A stretch of 64,000 nucleotides of DNA from Actibacterium sp. (GCA_016278325.1 JADQCB010000002.1:248001-312000); one strand, 5' to 3'. Positions 1 to 8,142 are shown, counted from the stretch's first letter. Notes: generated by a model not told the origin, from the sequence alone. Numbers and translations: made by a program.

Positions 1-332
1 TGGAACGCGACGGTCTTGCCATCGCCTGTCGCGATCCGCTGATCCTCGAAGCTCACATCGTCCAGCGGGCGGCCGGACTTGAAATCCGACCAGTCCTTCC
101 AGCGGAACCCGTAAAGCTGCCCGCGCCGGGCCTCGAAAAAGGCGATCAGCGTCTCGACATCGTTGAGCGAGCGCATCCCCACGCCCGCGTCATAGCGCCG
201 GCGCGCATCGGCCCAGGGGGTGTTTCGCTCTTCATGGCCGCTGGCCAGGGTCACGATCTCGGTGCGCCGCTCGGGCCCGCCGATCGAACCGAAGCTCAGA
301 TTGGCGGGGAAACGGACCTCGTGAAAATTCAT
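1..332 (-). CDS. GTA distal tail protein (g12, DUF2460 family), 3' end outside window
   Basis: Partial gene: the first 110 or so codons are present and the rest lies before position 1. The N-terminus (MNFHEVRFPANLSFGSIGG) followed by an ERRTEIV...GHEERN...WADARRRYDAG stretch is characteristic of the DUF2460/TIGR02217 family, which is RcGTA g12, the distal tail protein between the tail tube and the baseplate hub. The start ATG at 332 is preceded by GGAGAG. It follows the tape-measure gene by 10 nt in the same orientation, as in the canonical GTA gene order. Family assignment is confident; the C-terminal part cannot be checked. Confidence 0.85.
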   Translation of the reverse strand, partial: MNFHEVRFPANLSFGSIGGPERRTEIVTLASGHEERNTPWADARRRYDAGVGMRSLNDVETLIAFFEARRGQLYGFRWKDWSDFKSGRPLDDVSFEDQRIATGDGKTVAF

Positions 333-342
333 CGCGCTCTCC

Positions 343-1008
343 TCAGACGTTGCGGCGGCCACGCCCCAGCGCGCGGCCCAGCTCGGCCGCGATCTGGCTC
401 TGGCTGCGGCGGAAGCCCTGCACATCGGGCGTGGTGATGTTCATCGTGATCGCCACCGGCCGCGCCGCGGCGGTGCCGCCCTCGCTGCGCACGCCCAGCC
501 GCCCGTCCGGCCCGCGTGCAAGCGGCATGATCGCCTCGGGTCCGGCCTCGCCCATCAGGCCGGTGCCGCCGCGCATCGGAAACAGGGTCGGCCCGCCGAC
601 GACCCCGCCTCTGGCAAAGGGCATCACGCGACCCTGGGTAAATCCGGCCCCATTTGAAAAGGGGACCATGCTGCCCACCAGCGCCTCGATGCCACCGGCC
701 ACCAGCCCGCCGAAATGGGCCTGCACCGGCTTGAGCGCGGCGTTGTAGGCCGCGGCCGAGATCGAGGCGCCCATGTCGCGCAGCGCCTCCGACAGTTTCG
801 CGCCGTCGAAGACCAGCCCCTCGAAGGCCCCGCGCAACCCGCGCCCCACGGCCCGCGACAAACTGCCGACCTCGCGGCTGGTCAGCGTCACGCTCTCGCG
901 CATCCGCACCATCTCCAGGTCGAAGGCCGCGGTCACCGCGCGGGCATCGCCCAGCGTTTCCTCCAGCGCCGCCACCTGGTCCTCGAACTCGTCCAACCGG
1001 GCCATCAT
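343..1008 (-). CDS. GTA tail tape measure protein (g11)
   Basis: About 221 residues, short for a tape measure protein but the usual size for the GTA version, which fits the short GTA tail. The N-terminal third is a helical, charged segment (LDEFEDQVAALEETLGDA); the centre is Gly/Ala-rich and hydrophobic (GGLVAGGIEALVGSMVPF); the C-terminal part has the FARGGVV...GLMGEAGPEAIMPL motif that recurs in phage tape measure proteins. The start overlaps the stop of the upstream assembly-chaperone gene (two tandem ATGs at 1008 and 1005), with AAGGGG just upstream, so translation is probably coupled. Confidence 0.9.
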   Translation of the reverse strand: MMARLDEFEDQVAALEETLGDARAVTAAFDLEMVRMRESVTLTSREVGSLSRAVGRGLRGAFEGLVFDGAKLSEALRDMGASISAAAYNAALKPVQAHFGGLVAGGIEALVGSMVPFSNGAGFTQGRVMPFARGGVVGGPTLFPMRGGTGLMGEAGPEAIMPLARGPDGRLGVRSEGGTAAARPVAITMNITTPDVQGFRRSQSQIAAELGRALGRGRRNV

Positions 1009-1202
1009 CCATCCCCTTGCCTGTCATCGGGAAAGGCGCGCGCCAACTCTTCCAGCCGCGCGCGCCCCATCGGTGCCGGGCCACTGCCATGGCCCAGCAT
1101 GATCAACAGTTCCGCCGGGCTCAGCGCCCAGAACGCGGCCGGCGGCAGGCGCAGCCCGACCAGCCCCGCGCGCATCAGCCCGGACCAGTCAAACCGCGCC
1201 AT
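1005..1202 (-). CDS. GTA tail assembly chaperone (g10.1 type)
   Basis: 65 residues, rich in Leu, Ala and Trp (MARFDWSGLMRAGLVGLRLPP...FWALSPAELLIMLG). Small proteins with the xFWxLTPxEL pattern encoded between the GTA tail tube/g10 gene and the tape measure belong to the phage tail assembly chaperone family (pfam09550-like). It overlaps g10 upstream by 14 nt in another frame and its stop overlaps the tape measure start. Assignment rests on position plus the short PAxFWxLSPxEL motif. Confidence 0.8.
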   Translation of the reverse strand: MARFDWSGLMRAGLVGLRLPPAAFWALSPAELLIMLGHGSGPAPMGRARLEELARAFPDDRQGDG

Positions 1203-1518
1203 CGTCGCCCGGCACCGTGAACGCCCGCGTCAGCAACTCTGCGGCCACCCGCGCCGCCGCCACCGGCCCGCCGGCGATCTCGGCGCGGGCCAGATCCTCG
1301 GCGCTGCCCTGCCAGCCGCCACCGCGCAGCCCCGCCAGTAGCAGGGCCAGCACGTCGCGGGTGGCAAAGCGCCCGCCCTCGAACCGTTCGATCAGCGCCA
1401 CCAGCGTGTCCGCCCCGAGCTGCGATTCAAGCTCGGCCAACGCGCCCAGCGTCAGTTTCAGCACATGGCGCCGGCCATCCAGCACCAGGGCCGCTTCGCC
1501 CGCGTAAGGATTGGCCAT
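1189..1518 (-). CDS. GTA tail assembly chaperone-like protein (g10)
   Basis: About 109 residues: MANPYAGEAAL followed by a compact alpha/beta pattern with LKLTLGALAELE, matching the GTA g10 family (pfam11836-like), which lies between the tail tube and tape measure genes in all Rhodobacterales GTAs. I place the start at ATG 1518, which shares its A with the TGA stop of g9 (TGATG coupling); a GTG at 1521 is an alternative. The end overlaps the g10.1 start by 14 nt, suggesting tight translational coupling through the g9-g10-g10.1-g11 block. Confidence 0.82.
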   Translation of the reverse strand: MANPYAGEAALVLDGRRHVLKLTLGALAELESQLGADTLVALIERFEGGRFATRDVLALLLAGLRGGGWQGSAEDLARAEIAGGPVAAARVAAELLTRAFTVPGDDGAV

Positions 1519-1931
1519 CACAGCGCCGTGAAGCTCAGTGCGCCGGCCGAGGCAAGGCTTAGCTCATAGGTCGCTTCGCCATCGTGACTGCCGGCATATT
1601 CGATCGCCCCCACCTGGAACGCCCCCTGCACCGTTCCGAAACCGGGGATGATGACCTGGAACTCCGGCGTCTCGCCGTCGAAAAAGATCTGCCGCGCGCG
1701 TTCGTCTGTCCCGGCATCCTTGAACACGCCCGAGCCGCTGATCGCGGCCGATTTCACACCGGCGCCGGCCAGTAATTCGCGCCAGCCGCCCTGGCTTTCC
1801 AGGCTGGTCACGTCCACCTGCTCGGCGTTGAAGCTGATCCGCGTGGCGCGCAGCCCCGCGATCGTCTCGAACTGGCCGGCACCGGTCAGGTCGAGCTTGA
1901 TGAGAAGATCCTTGCCGCTCTGGGCCACCAT
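1518..1931 (-). CDS. GTA major tail (tail tube) protein (g9)
   Basis: 137 residues, beta-rich, resembling the TP901-1-type major tail protein family: KDLLIKLDLTGAGQFETIAGLRATRISFNAE near the N-terminus and AGSHDGEATYELSLASAGALSFTAL at the C-terminus, given here in pieces. It builds the tail tube. I choose ATG 1931 because a GGAG lies 8 nt upstream; a GTG at 1940 in the same frame would leave no room for a ribosome site. It follows g8 after a 24-nt gap and is coupled to g10. Confidence 0.9.
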   Translation of the reverse strand: MVAQSGKDLLIKLDLTGAGQFETIAGLRATRISFNAEQVDVTSLESQGGWRELLAGAGVKSAAISGSGVFKDAGTDERARQIFFDGETPEFQVIIPGFGTVQGAFQVGAIEYAGSHDGEATYELSLASAGALSFTAL

Positions 1932-1955
1932 GTCATTCACTCCAGATTGTTCGGT

Positions 1956-2366
1956 TTACTGGTCGTCCACCCGGGCACGGAACCTCAGGTCGACCCGGCG
2001 GGTATTCCCGTCGCCGTCGCGCCTTGCCCGCGCCCGGTCGAAGGTCAGGCTCACCAGCGACCCGCGGGCAAGCGTCAGTCGGGCCCCGGTCAGCGCGTCC
2101 GACACCGCCGCGGCCGCCGCCTTGGCCTCGGCGAACCCGGCGGTCGTGGACACCACGCTGATGGTGAACCTGTGCAGCGCGCCGGCGCCGGTCTTGTCGG
2201 AACGGTCGCGCACATCCTCGGGGCCGATGCTGACATAAAGCGGCGGCACCGGGCCGGGCGGCAGCGCATCGTGCACGGCCCCCTGCACCAACGCATCCAG
2301 CGCCGGATCCGCCGCAAGCCGCTGATAGATCGCCGCCTGCAACGCGGCGGCTGCGCCATAACTCAT
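1956..2366 (-). CDS. GTA tail terminator / DUF3168 protein (g8)
   Basis: 136 residues starting MSYGAAAALQAAIYQRLAAD, with PPLYVSIGPEDVRDRSDKT in the middle and a beta-strand-rich C-terminus. This pattern is that of DUF3168 proteins (phage tail completion/terminator), the RcGTA g8 product that closes the tail end facing the capsid. The start at 2366 overlaps the stop of g7 by 4 nt (ATGA). Size and neighbours match the canonical GTA order exactly. Confidence 0.87.
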   Translation of the reverse strand: MSYGAAAALQAAIYQRLAADPALDALVQGAVHDALPPGPVPPLYVSIGPEDVRDRSDKTGAGALHRFTISVVSTTAGFAEAKAAAAAVSDALTGARLTLARGSLVSLTFDRARARRDGDGNTRRVDLRFRARVDDQ

Positions 2367-2704
2367 GCCGCGCCCTCCTCTTCGGCCTGACAGATCAGGT
2401 AATGGCCCTGCGCATCCGCCTCGGCCACCGACAGGATGCGAAAGATCCGCGCCCCCTCGCGGAACCGCTGCTCGGGCCGGGGGCGCGACGGCGCACCGGC
2501 CGGCGCGCCGCGCACCGTGATGCGATAGGGCACATGGCTCAGCGCGCCCCCCGCGCCGGCGCGCTCGCGCCCGCTGCGTGCGACCACCTCGGCCCAGAGC
2601 GTGCCCAGCGCGGCCCAGCTGTCGACGAAACCGCCGGCCCCGTCCGGCGCCCGCTGCGGCGCCTCCAGCACCAGGCGGCGCGTGAGTCGCGGCAGACGGC
2701 TCAT
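2363..2704 (-). CDS. GTA head-tail stopper / head closure protein (g7)
   Basis: 113 residues: MSRLPRLTRRLVLEAPQRAPDG then WAALGTLWAEVVARSGRER and FREGARIFRILSVAEADAQGHYL. This is the typical pattern of phage head closure (head-tail adaptor) proteins, which have a basic N-terminus, an LGTLWAxV motif and a C-terminal beta segment. In RcGTA the g7 product is the stopper in the connector. It overlaps both neighbours by 4 nt, indicating coupling from g6 through g8. Confidence 0.87.
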   Translation of the reverse strand: MSRLPRLTRRLVLEAPQRAPDGAGGFVDSWAALGTLWAEVVARSGRERAGAGGALSHVPYRITVRGAPAGAPSRPRPEQRFREGARIFRILSVAEADAQGHYLICQAEEEGAA

Positions 2705-3300
2705 TTGCCACCTCCGCCCAGCACCCGCACCGTGCGCCAGCGTTCCAGCAGGGCCAGAACGCCGAAGGGCATGCCACCTTCGCCAAAGGCGGCCTCGGAC
2801 CGATGCGCGTGATAATGCGCCGCCAGCAGGAAAACCGCCTGCGCAAGATCGGCGGGGATCGACGCCCAGCCGGCACCGAACCCCGCCTCGAAGCGGATCT
2901 CGACCCGACCGCCCAGCGGGATCGCGGGCAGCGCGCGGCCCCCGGCGCTCAGCTGCGGCCGGTGGCTGTCCTTTTCCAGCCGATAGGCGGACGCGGCCAG
3001 CACCGTCGCTTCGCCCTGCCGGTCCACCACCGTGACCGATCCCAACGCGGTGACCGGCGCAACCGGCAAGGGCTGCCGCTCGACGCCGCGCCAGGATGTG
3101 AGCTGCCACAGGAAATCGCGGGTCAGCAGCACCTTTCCGGTCCGCCCCTCGATCGCGGCCATCGCCGCGCGCAGCAGCGCCTCCAGCAGGGCGTCCTGCG
3201 CACCGTCATCGGCAAATCCGGTGCCCAGCCTCAGGTGGTCGCGGAACGCCGCAACCGGCAGCGCCGCTGCCGGCGTCGTGCTCTGCTCGGTCAGTATCAT
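2701..3300 (-). CDS. GTA head-tail adaptor protein (g6)
   Basis: 199 residues. The N-terminal helical region (FRDHLRLGTGFADDGAQDALLEALLRAA) and the central beta region resemble phage head-tail connector/adaptor proteins of the gp6/phiE125 gp8 type; in RcGTA g6 is the adaptor that docks onto the portal. I choose ATG 3300 because GGAGA lies 8 nt upstream; an upstream in-frame ATG at 3315 has no evident ribosome site. A 146-nt gap containing a hairpin separates it from the capsid gene. Confidence 0.85.
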   Translation of the reverse strand: MILTEQSTTPAAALPVAAFRDHLRLGTGFADDGAQDALLEALLRAAMAAIEGRTGKVLLTRDFLWQLTSWRGVERQPLPVAPVTALGSVTVVDRQGEATVLAASAYRLEKDSHRPQLSAGGRALPAIPLGGRVEIRFEAGFGAGWASIPADLAQAVFLLAAHYHAHRSEAAFGEGGMPFGVLALLERWRTVRVLGGGGK

Positions 3301-3404
3301 CGTGCAAATCTCCATTCCGCCGCCCGGAAATATGGCGGGCGCCCCGGCATTGCTCGGACGGAGGGAGCAGCCAGAAAATGCCGGTCCTGCCCGGCGCGCG
3401 CCAG

Positions 3405-3432
3405 GGGACGCCCCGCCAGGGCGGCACGTCCC
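3405..3432 (-). other. Hairpin in the capsid-adaptor intergenic gap
   Basis: Arms gggacg/cgtccc enclose a second stem ccgcc/ggcgg, giving a two-tier GC-rich hairpin about 15 nt after the capsid stop codon on the sense strand. No U-tract follows, so it is not a convincing terminator. A likely role is protection or processing of the 3' end of the capsid message, which would raise capsid yield over downstream genes. That role is inference. Confidence 0.5.
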
Positions 3433-3446
3433 GGTTCCCGATGGCC

Positions 3447-4631
3447 TTATGCCACCGAGAATTTCAGCAGCTTGATCGCGGCGAAATCGCTGACATCGCC
3501 GCCCACCCGCTTGGTTGCATAGAACAACACATGCGGCTTGGCCGAAAACGGATCGCGCAACACCCGCAGGTCGGGCCGCTCGGCCACGGTATAGCCCGCG
3601 CCGAAATCGCCGAAGGCGATGGCCGTACTGCCCGGGGCGATGTCGGGCATGTCCTCGGCGATCAGCACCGGGTATCCCAGCAGTCGCGCGGGTTCGCCCG
3701 CGGCCAGGCCGTCGGACCACAGGAAGCGCCCGTCGGCGTCCTTCATCTTGCGCACGACCCCCGCGGTCTTGGAGTTCATCACGAACCCGGCCCCCGCGCG
3801 ATATTGCGCGCCCAGCGCATAGACCAGGTCCAGGATCGCGTCGGCCGGCGAGGCGGCGTCGAAATCGCCATCCGTGCCCGTCGCGATATAGCCGATATTG
3901 CCCCAGGACCATCCGGCATCGGCCACCTGCGCATGGGTCAGAAAGCCGGTCGGCTTGTCGACCCCGTCGCCGTTGATGAAGGCCGCCGCCTCGGCGCGGG
4001 CGAACTTGTCGGCGATCCGCCCCGCAAGCCAGCCCTCGATATCGAAGGCACTGTCGTCCAGCAGGCGCTGGCTGATCTTCGGCAACGCCGAAAGCTCGTG
4101 CAGCGGGATCGTGACGCGGTCGATCTGCGGCGTCGCGGTCTCGGTCAGCGCCGCGGTCTCGCTGGCCCAGCCCGAGCCGATATCGGCATGGTCCACCAGC
4201 ACGTCGTACGAGGTCGCCTCGACGCTGACCACCTGCGCCACCGAGCGGATCGAGGCGGTTGATTTCAGCACCGACTTGACGGTGTCCGCCGTCTGCGGAT
4301 CGACCAGATACCCGCCATCCGCGGCGACGGCGGTGCTCATCGCCTTGCCCTCCAGCGGCAAGCCGCGCAGCGCATCGTCATCGCCCGAACGCAGGTAGCC
4401 GGCAAAGGCCTTCCGATGCGGCGCCCCGGTCTCGGTGGCGGCGGCAAGGGCGGGGCGCCCGGCGATAACGGATTTCCGATCCAGCATGGTCAGTCGCTCT
4501 TCCTGTTGTTGAAGTCTTGATGTGATTTCGCCCTGGAATGACTTGAAATCGGTAAGAAAACCGGCAAGCGCCGATTTCACGTCCGCGACGGGTGCCTGAT
4601 CGCCCGCCGGCCTGTTTTCGCTCTGGGTCAT
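3447..4631 (-). CDS. GTA major capsid protein, HK97 fold (g5)
   Basis: 394 residues, the usual length for the RcGTA capsid protein. After a coiled-coil-like N-terminus (about residues 15-55, FKSFQGEITSRLQQQEERL) comes the HK97 capsid domain, with GGYLVDP near residue 115, a ...DSAFDIEGWLAGRIADKFARAEAAAFINGDG block and a VAERPDLRVLRDPFSAKPHV segment near the end. The N-terminal helix is presumably removed by the g4 protease. Start chosen at ATG 4631 with AGGA about 7 nt upstream; an ATG at 4649 overlapping the protease stop is an alternative. Confidence 0.95.
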   Translation of the reverse strand: MTQSENRPAGDQAPVADVKSALAGFLTDFKSFQGEITSRLQQQEERLTMLDRKSVIAGRPALAAATETGAPHRKAFAGYLRSGDDDALRGLPLEGKAMSTAVAADGGYLVDPQTADTVKSVLKSTASIRSVAQVVSVEATSYDVLVDHADIGSGWASETAALTETATPQIDRVTIPLHELSALPKISQRLLDDSAFDIEGWLAGRIADKFARAEAAAFINGDGVDKPTGFLTHAQVADAGWSWGNIGYIATGTDGDFDAASPADAILDLVYALGAQYRAGAGFVMNSKTAGVVRKMKDADGRFLWSDGLAAGEPARLLGYPVLIAEDMPDIAPGSTAIAFGDFGAGYTVAERPDLRVLRDPFSAKPHVLFYATKRVGGDVSDFAAIKLLKFSVA

Positions 4632-4645
4632 GTTTCGATCCTGTC

Positions 4646-5224
4646 TCAATGGGTCTCGGAACCGGGATGCGCCCCGGTCATTGCCTGGCGGGCGCCCCGA
4701 AAAGCCTCCGCCATGTCGCGCAGCAGCGCGGCGGCCTTGTCATCCGCCTTGGCGCCAACCCGCGCATCGGGAAGCATCGGGAAGGTCACCAGCGACACCT
4801 CCCAAAGCTCCAGCTCGCTCAGCAGGCGCCGCCCGCTTGAATCCTTCTGCGCCTTCCTCGTGCGATAGCCGATCGACAGGCCGTCGATCGCGCCGGCCGC
4901 CAGCAGCGCCGCCGCCTCGCGGCCGCGGGCCACCTCGGTGAGGATACGGCCCTTGACGTAAAGGCCGGTCGCATCCTCGCCGACCTCGTCCCACACCCCG
5001 ATCGGCTGCGCCGGGTCATGCTGCCACAGCATCTTGACCCGCCGCCCGGCATCCCGCAGCCCCTTGATCGAGCGGGCATAGGCGCCCGCCTGCACCACGT
5101 CGCCCCCCTGGTCGGCCCGGCCGAAAATCGAGGCATAGCCTTCCACAACGGTGCCGCCGTCGATCTCGACAATGCGCTCCAGGCTGCAAAACTTGTGCTC
5201 CAGCCCCAGATCCACGTCCTTCAT
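4646..5224 (-). CDS. GTA prohead protease, HK97 family (g4)
   Basis: 192 residues, peptidase family S78. Visible elements are the VEGYASIFGRADQGGDVVQAGAY block near residue 30, KMLWQHDP with the expected catalytic His, and AIDGLSIGYRT with the expected catalytic Ser. It matures the capsid protein during head assembly. It lies immediately upstream of the capsid gene and 13 nt downstream of the small g3.5 gene. Length is typical. Confidence 0.93.
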   Translation of the reverse strand: MKDVDLGLEHKFCSLERIVEIDGGTVVEGYASIFGRADQGGDVVQAGAYARSIKGLRDAGRRVKMLWQHDPAQPIGVWDEVGEDATGLYVKGRILTEVARGREAAALLAAGAIDGLSIGYRTRKAQKDSSGRRLLSELELWEVSLVTFPMLPDARVGAKADDKAAALLRDMAEAFRGARQAMTGAHPGSETH

Positions 5225-5237
5225 GCTTGCCTTCCTT

Positions 5238-5480
5238 TCATGGCGCCGCGCTCAGCAACGAACTCATCCCCTGGACCAGCAGCGCCGCCGCCACGCCGTA
5301 GACGGCCAGCCAGAGCCGTCTTTCCATCCGCTCCAGCCCGGTCTCGATATTCGCCAGGCGCCGCTCCAGCGCCGCCCAGCGTTCCTGCGCCACGCGCTCA
5401 TTGGCCTCGATCCGCTCATGCGCCACTTCGAACGGCGCATAGAGAAACTTCGACCCGCTTCGCTCGGCCATGACGCTCAT
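5238..5480 (-). CDS. GTA head formation protein, g3.5 (rcc01685-type)
   Basis: 80 residues: a charged helical region (VAHERIEANERVAQERWAALERRL, residues about 18-42, likely coiled coil) followed by one hydrophobic segment (LWLAVYGVAAALLVQG). Size, helix-plus-membrane-segment layout and position between portal and protease match the RcGTA g3.5 family. Its start overlaps the portal stop (ATGA) and GAGG precedes it, so it is translationally coupled to the portal. Its molecular function is poorly understood. Confidence 0.78.
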   Translation of the reverse strand: MSVMAERSGSKFLYAPFEVAHERIEANERVAQERWAALERRLANIETGLERMERRLWLAVYGVAAALLVQGMSSLLSAAP

Positions 5481-6652
5481 TCATCCTCTGCCAGCTTGGG
5501 CAGCCCCAGCATCGCGCGCTTTTCCGCATCGGTCAGGAAACCGGCCTCGGCCACCCGGCGCCACTGCGCCTCGCGCTCGGCCGCCAGCGCCGGCACCTGG
5601 TCCAGATCCGGGGTCAGGTCCACCCGCTCACCCGAAAAGCGGCTCAGGAATTCCGACACGGCCACCGCCACCCGGGTGGCCAGCGGCAGCACCGTAAGGC
5701 GATAGAAGGCCCGGTTCGCCTCCTGGTAATTGGCATAGGTCGCGTCGCCCGGGATCCCCAGCAGCATCGGCGGCACCCCGAAGGCCACCGCAATCTCGCG
5801 CGCCGCCGCCTCCTTGGTCTTCTGGAATTCCATGTCCGACGGGCTGAACCCCATCGGCTTCCAGTCCAGCCCGCCCTCCAGCAGCATCGGCCGACCCGCA
5901 TTCACCGCCCCCTGGTGATGGGATGCCATCTCGTCCTGAAGGCGCAGATACTGCTCTTCGCTCATCGCCGCCTGCCCGTCGGCGCCGCGATACACGATCG
6001 CCCCCGAGGGCCGCGCGGCATTGTCCAGCAACCCTTTCGACCAGCGCGCGGCGGCATTGTGCACATCCACCGCCGTGGCCGCCGCCTGCATGGGCGACAG
6101 CCCGTAATGGTCATCCTGCGGATGAAAGCTCTTGACATGGCAGACCGGCGGCGCGGGCGATGTCATGTCGAAGCGGTGCTTGCGCCCGCCTACCGAATAT
6201 TCATAGGCCACCGGCCAGCCATCGGCACCGGGGATCAGGTGCATCCGGTCCGAGCGCAGCACATGCAGCTCCTGCGGCAGGCCGGTCGCACCACCCACCG
6301 CTTCGAGATAGCCGTTGCCGCTCAGCAGAAGCTGGCCGAACAGCGCCTCGAACAGCTCCGCCTTGCCCTGCGCCGGGTTCGGCCGGCGCACCAGCTCCAG
6401 CACCGGGTGCAGATCATAGCGCCGCTCTGCATCCTGGCACACCAGCGGCAAGGCCGCCGCCGCCTCGGCGATCAGCTTGACCGAGCGGAACCCGACCGGA
6501 TTGCCGGTAAAGCCGCTCCGCGTCAGCGACACCGCGTCGCGCGGGCTCCAGGCGACGCGGCCCGAACCGGCCCAGGCCATCACCGGGCCGGTCGCGCTCG
6601 CCTTCTTCTCCGGCGCGTCCTGCGGCGCACGCCGAAACAGGTTGAATACCAT
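5477..6652 (-). CDS. GTA portal protein, HK97 family (g3)
   Basis: 391 residues from ATG 6652, chosen because GAGGAG lies 8 nt upstream; an ATG at 6658 is too close to that site. Family hallmarks include AWSPRDAVSLTRSGFTGNP at the N-terminus, an LVRRPNPAQGKAELFE block, HVKSFHPQDDHYGLSPMQAA and FGVPPMLLGIPGDATYANYQEANRAFY (in pieces) in the C-terminal half. The dodecameric portal is the DNA entry channel of the head. It is separated from the large terminase by a 107-nt gap with a strong terminator-like hairpin, unusual inside this otherwise overlapping gene array. Confidence 0.94.
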   Translation of the reverse strand: MVFNLFRRAPQDAPEKKASATGPVMAWAGSGRVAWSPRDAVSLTRSGFTGNPVGFRSVKLIAEAAAALPLVCQDAERRYDLHPVLELVRRPNPAQGKAELFEALFGQLLLSGNGYLEAVGGATGLPQELHVLRSDRMHLIPGADGWPVAYEYSVGGRKHRFDMTSPAPPVCHVKSFHPQDDHYGLSPMQAAATAVDVHNAAARWSKGLLDNAARPSGAIVYRGADGQAAMSEEQYLRLQDEMASHHQGAVNAGRPMLLEGGLDWKPMGFSPSDMEFQKTKEAAAREIAVAFGVPPMLLGIPGDATYANYQEANRAFYRLTVLPLATRVAVAVSEFLSRFSGERVDLTPDLDQVPALAAEREAQWRRVAEAGFLTDAEKRAMLGLPKLAEDE

Positions 6653-6686
6653 CTGCATCTCTCCTCACTCGCCCCGTTGGGCCATG

Positions 6687-6713
6687 AAAAAACCCGCCCC
6701 GGTTCGGGACGGG
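6687..6713 (-). terminator. Intrinsic terminator between terL and portal, inside the GTA cluster
   Basis: On the sense (minus) strand an 8-bp stem cccgtccc/ggggcggg (one G-U pair) with loop gaacc is followed directly by six Ts. It lies 53-79 nt after the terL stop and 35 nt before the portal start, so it would reduce transcription of all downstream GTA genes unless read through. A six-codon reading frame (MAQRGE) begins at 6685, right after the U-tract, and stops at the portal ribosome site. Confidence 0.75.
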
Positions 6714-6765
6714 TCGCACAACCCTCGGCCATCGTCTTTCGCGGAAACCGCCCGCCCGGATCGGG

Positions 6766-8142
6766 TCAGAGCGTGCGCACCCGCGGCCGGCGCCAATGCG
6801 CCGCCGGTTCGATCATCAGCGCATGCAGCGCCCAGACCAGCGCATCCACCCGATCGGGCGAGCCGCCGCCCTGAAAGCCCTGCACCGTCATCCGGCACAT
6901 CTGATCCTCCAGCGCCGCCAGGCCGGGCAAGTGTTTCACCCGTCCCTGCTCGTAGAGCGCGGCGGCCGGCTCGGCCCGCGCGGCCTTTCCCTTGCGCGCC
7001 CGCACCGCACGGAAAGGCACCATCGGGTCGATCTGCCGGATCACGCTCTCGACCAGATCGCCACCCTGATTCACCTCGGCCACCAGGCGTTCGGCGCCGT
7101 GCCGTTCCATGGCCGCGATCGCCGCCTCGGCCCAGACATTGGGCGAGGCCGCCGCGACGCTGGCATCTTCCAGCACCACCGCGCGCCAGTCCTGCGGCGG
7201 GCCCTGCGTCGCCGCCCCCACAACGAGGATACCGCATTCGTCCGAATCCGCCCGGCCCGTCACCGGCGGATCCACCGCCACCACGATCCGGTCCAGCGGC
7301 GGAACCGCGCTCAGCCGGGCCGCCTCCAGCCCGGCAAGCGTCCACAGCGCGCCCTCGGCATCCTCGAGCAGTTGGCCGTCCAGCTCTTGCCGGCCCAACC
7401 GGCTGCCGGCATAGCGCGCCCGCACCTCGTCCAGGAACGAGGCCGCCAGATAGGCCCGGTTCGACTCGGTCGGCGCATGGGTGGTCACCGTCGAGGGCGC
7501 GCTCAGGATCGCCTTCAGAACCGGCAGGTTCTTCGGCGTCGTGGTCACGCATTGGCGCGGGGCCGGCCCCAGCCGCAACCCGAACTGAAGCATGTCCCAC
7601 GCCTCCCCGGCCCGTTTGAACTTGGCCAGCTCGTCCACCCAGGCCGCGTCGAATTGCGGGCCCCGCAGGTTTTCGGGCTCATGCGCCGAGAACAGCTGCG
7701 CCACCGCGCCGTTGGGCCAGACCAGCCGCTTGCGCGACGCCTCCCATTTCGGGCGACGATCGGGCGGCGAGCAAGCCAGGATGCCGCTGTCGCCGAAAAC
7801 CATGACCTCGCGCGCCTGCTCGATCGTCTCGCCCAGCAGGGCGACGCGCCGCGCCGCACCCGGGTCAAGCGGCCGCGACCCCTCGACCTGGGCGCGAACC
7901 CATTCCGCGCCGGCCCGCGTCTTGCCGGCCCCGCGCCCGCCCATGACCACCCAGGTGCGCCATTCGCCCTCGGGGGGCAACTGGTGCGGCTGCGCCCAGA
8001 ACTCGAACAGATAGGGCAGCGCCAGCAACGCCCCCTCACTCAGCCCGGTCAGGAACTCCTCCTGTATCCCGGGCGGCGCGGAGGCAAGCCAGTCTGCGCC
8101 CGATCTCAGCGCGTGCATCTGCGATGTCGAGGGCGTAGTCAT
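6766..8142 (-). CDS. GTA large terminase (g2, TerL)
   Basis: 458 residues. The ATPase domain has Walker A GGRGAGKT at about 68-75, with the preceding ALLALPYLFEFWAQPHQLPPEG region typical of GTA terminases. The C-terminal nuclease domain shows VAVDPPVTGRADSDECGI, with an expected metal-binding Asp. It packages host DNA into GTA heads. ATG 8142 is the most plausible start; it makes the gene overlap the end of g1 by 107 nt. A terminator-like hairpin lies downstream. Confidence 0.94.
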   Translation of the reverse strand: MTTPSTSQMHALRSGADWLASAPPGIQEEFLTGLSEGALLALPYLFEFWAQPHQLPPEGEWRTWVVMGGRGAGKTRAGAEWVRAQVEGSRPLDPGAARRVALLGETIEQAREVMVFGDSGILACSPPDRRPKWEASRKRLVWPNGAVAQLFSAHEPENLRGPQFDAAWVDELAKFKRAGEAWDMLQFGLRLGPAPRQCVTTTPKNLPVLKAILSAPSTVTTHAPTESNRAYLAASFLDEVRARYAGSRLGRQELDGQLLEDAEGALWTLAGLEAARLSAVPPLDRIVVAVDPPVTGRADSDECGILVVGAATQGPPQDWRAVVLEDASVAAASPNVWAEAAIAAMERHGAERLVAEVNQGGDLVESVIRQIDPMVPFRAVRARKGKAARAEPAAALYEQGRVKHLPGLAALEDQMCRMTVQGFQGGGSPDRVDALVWALHALMIEPAAHWRRPRVRTL

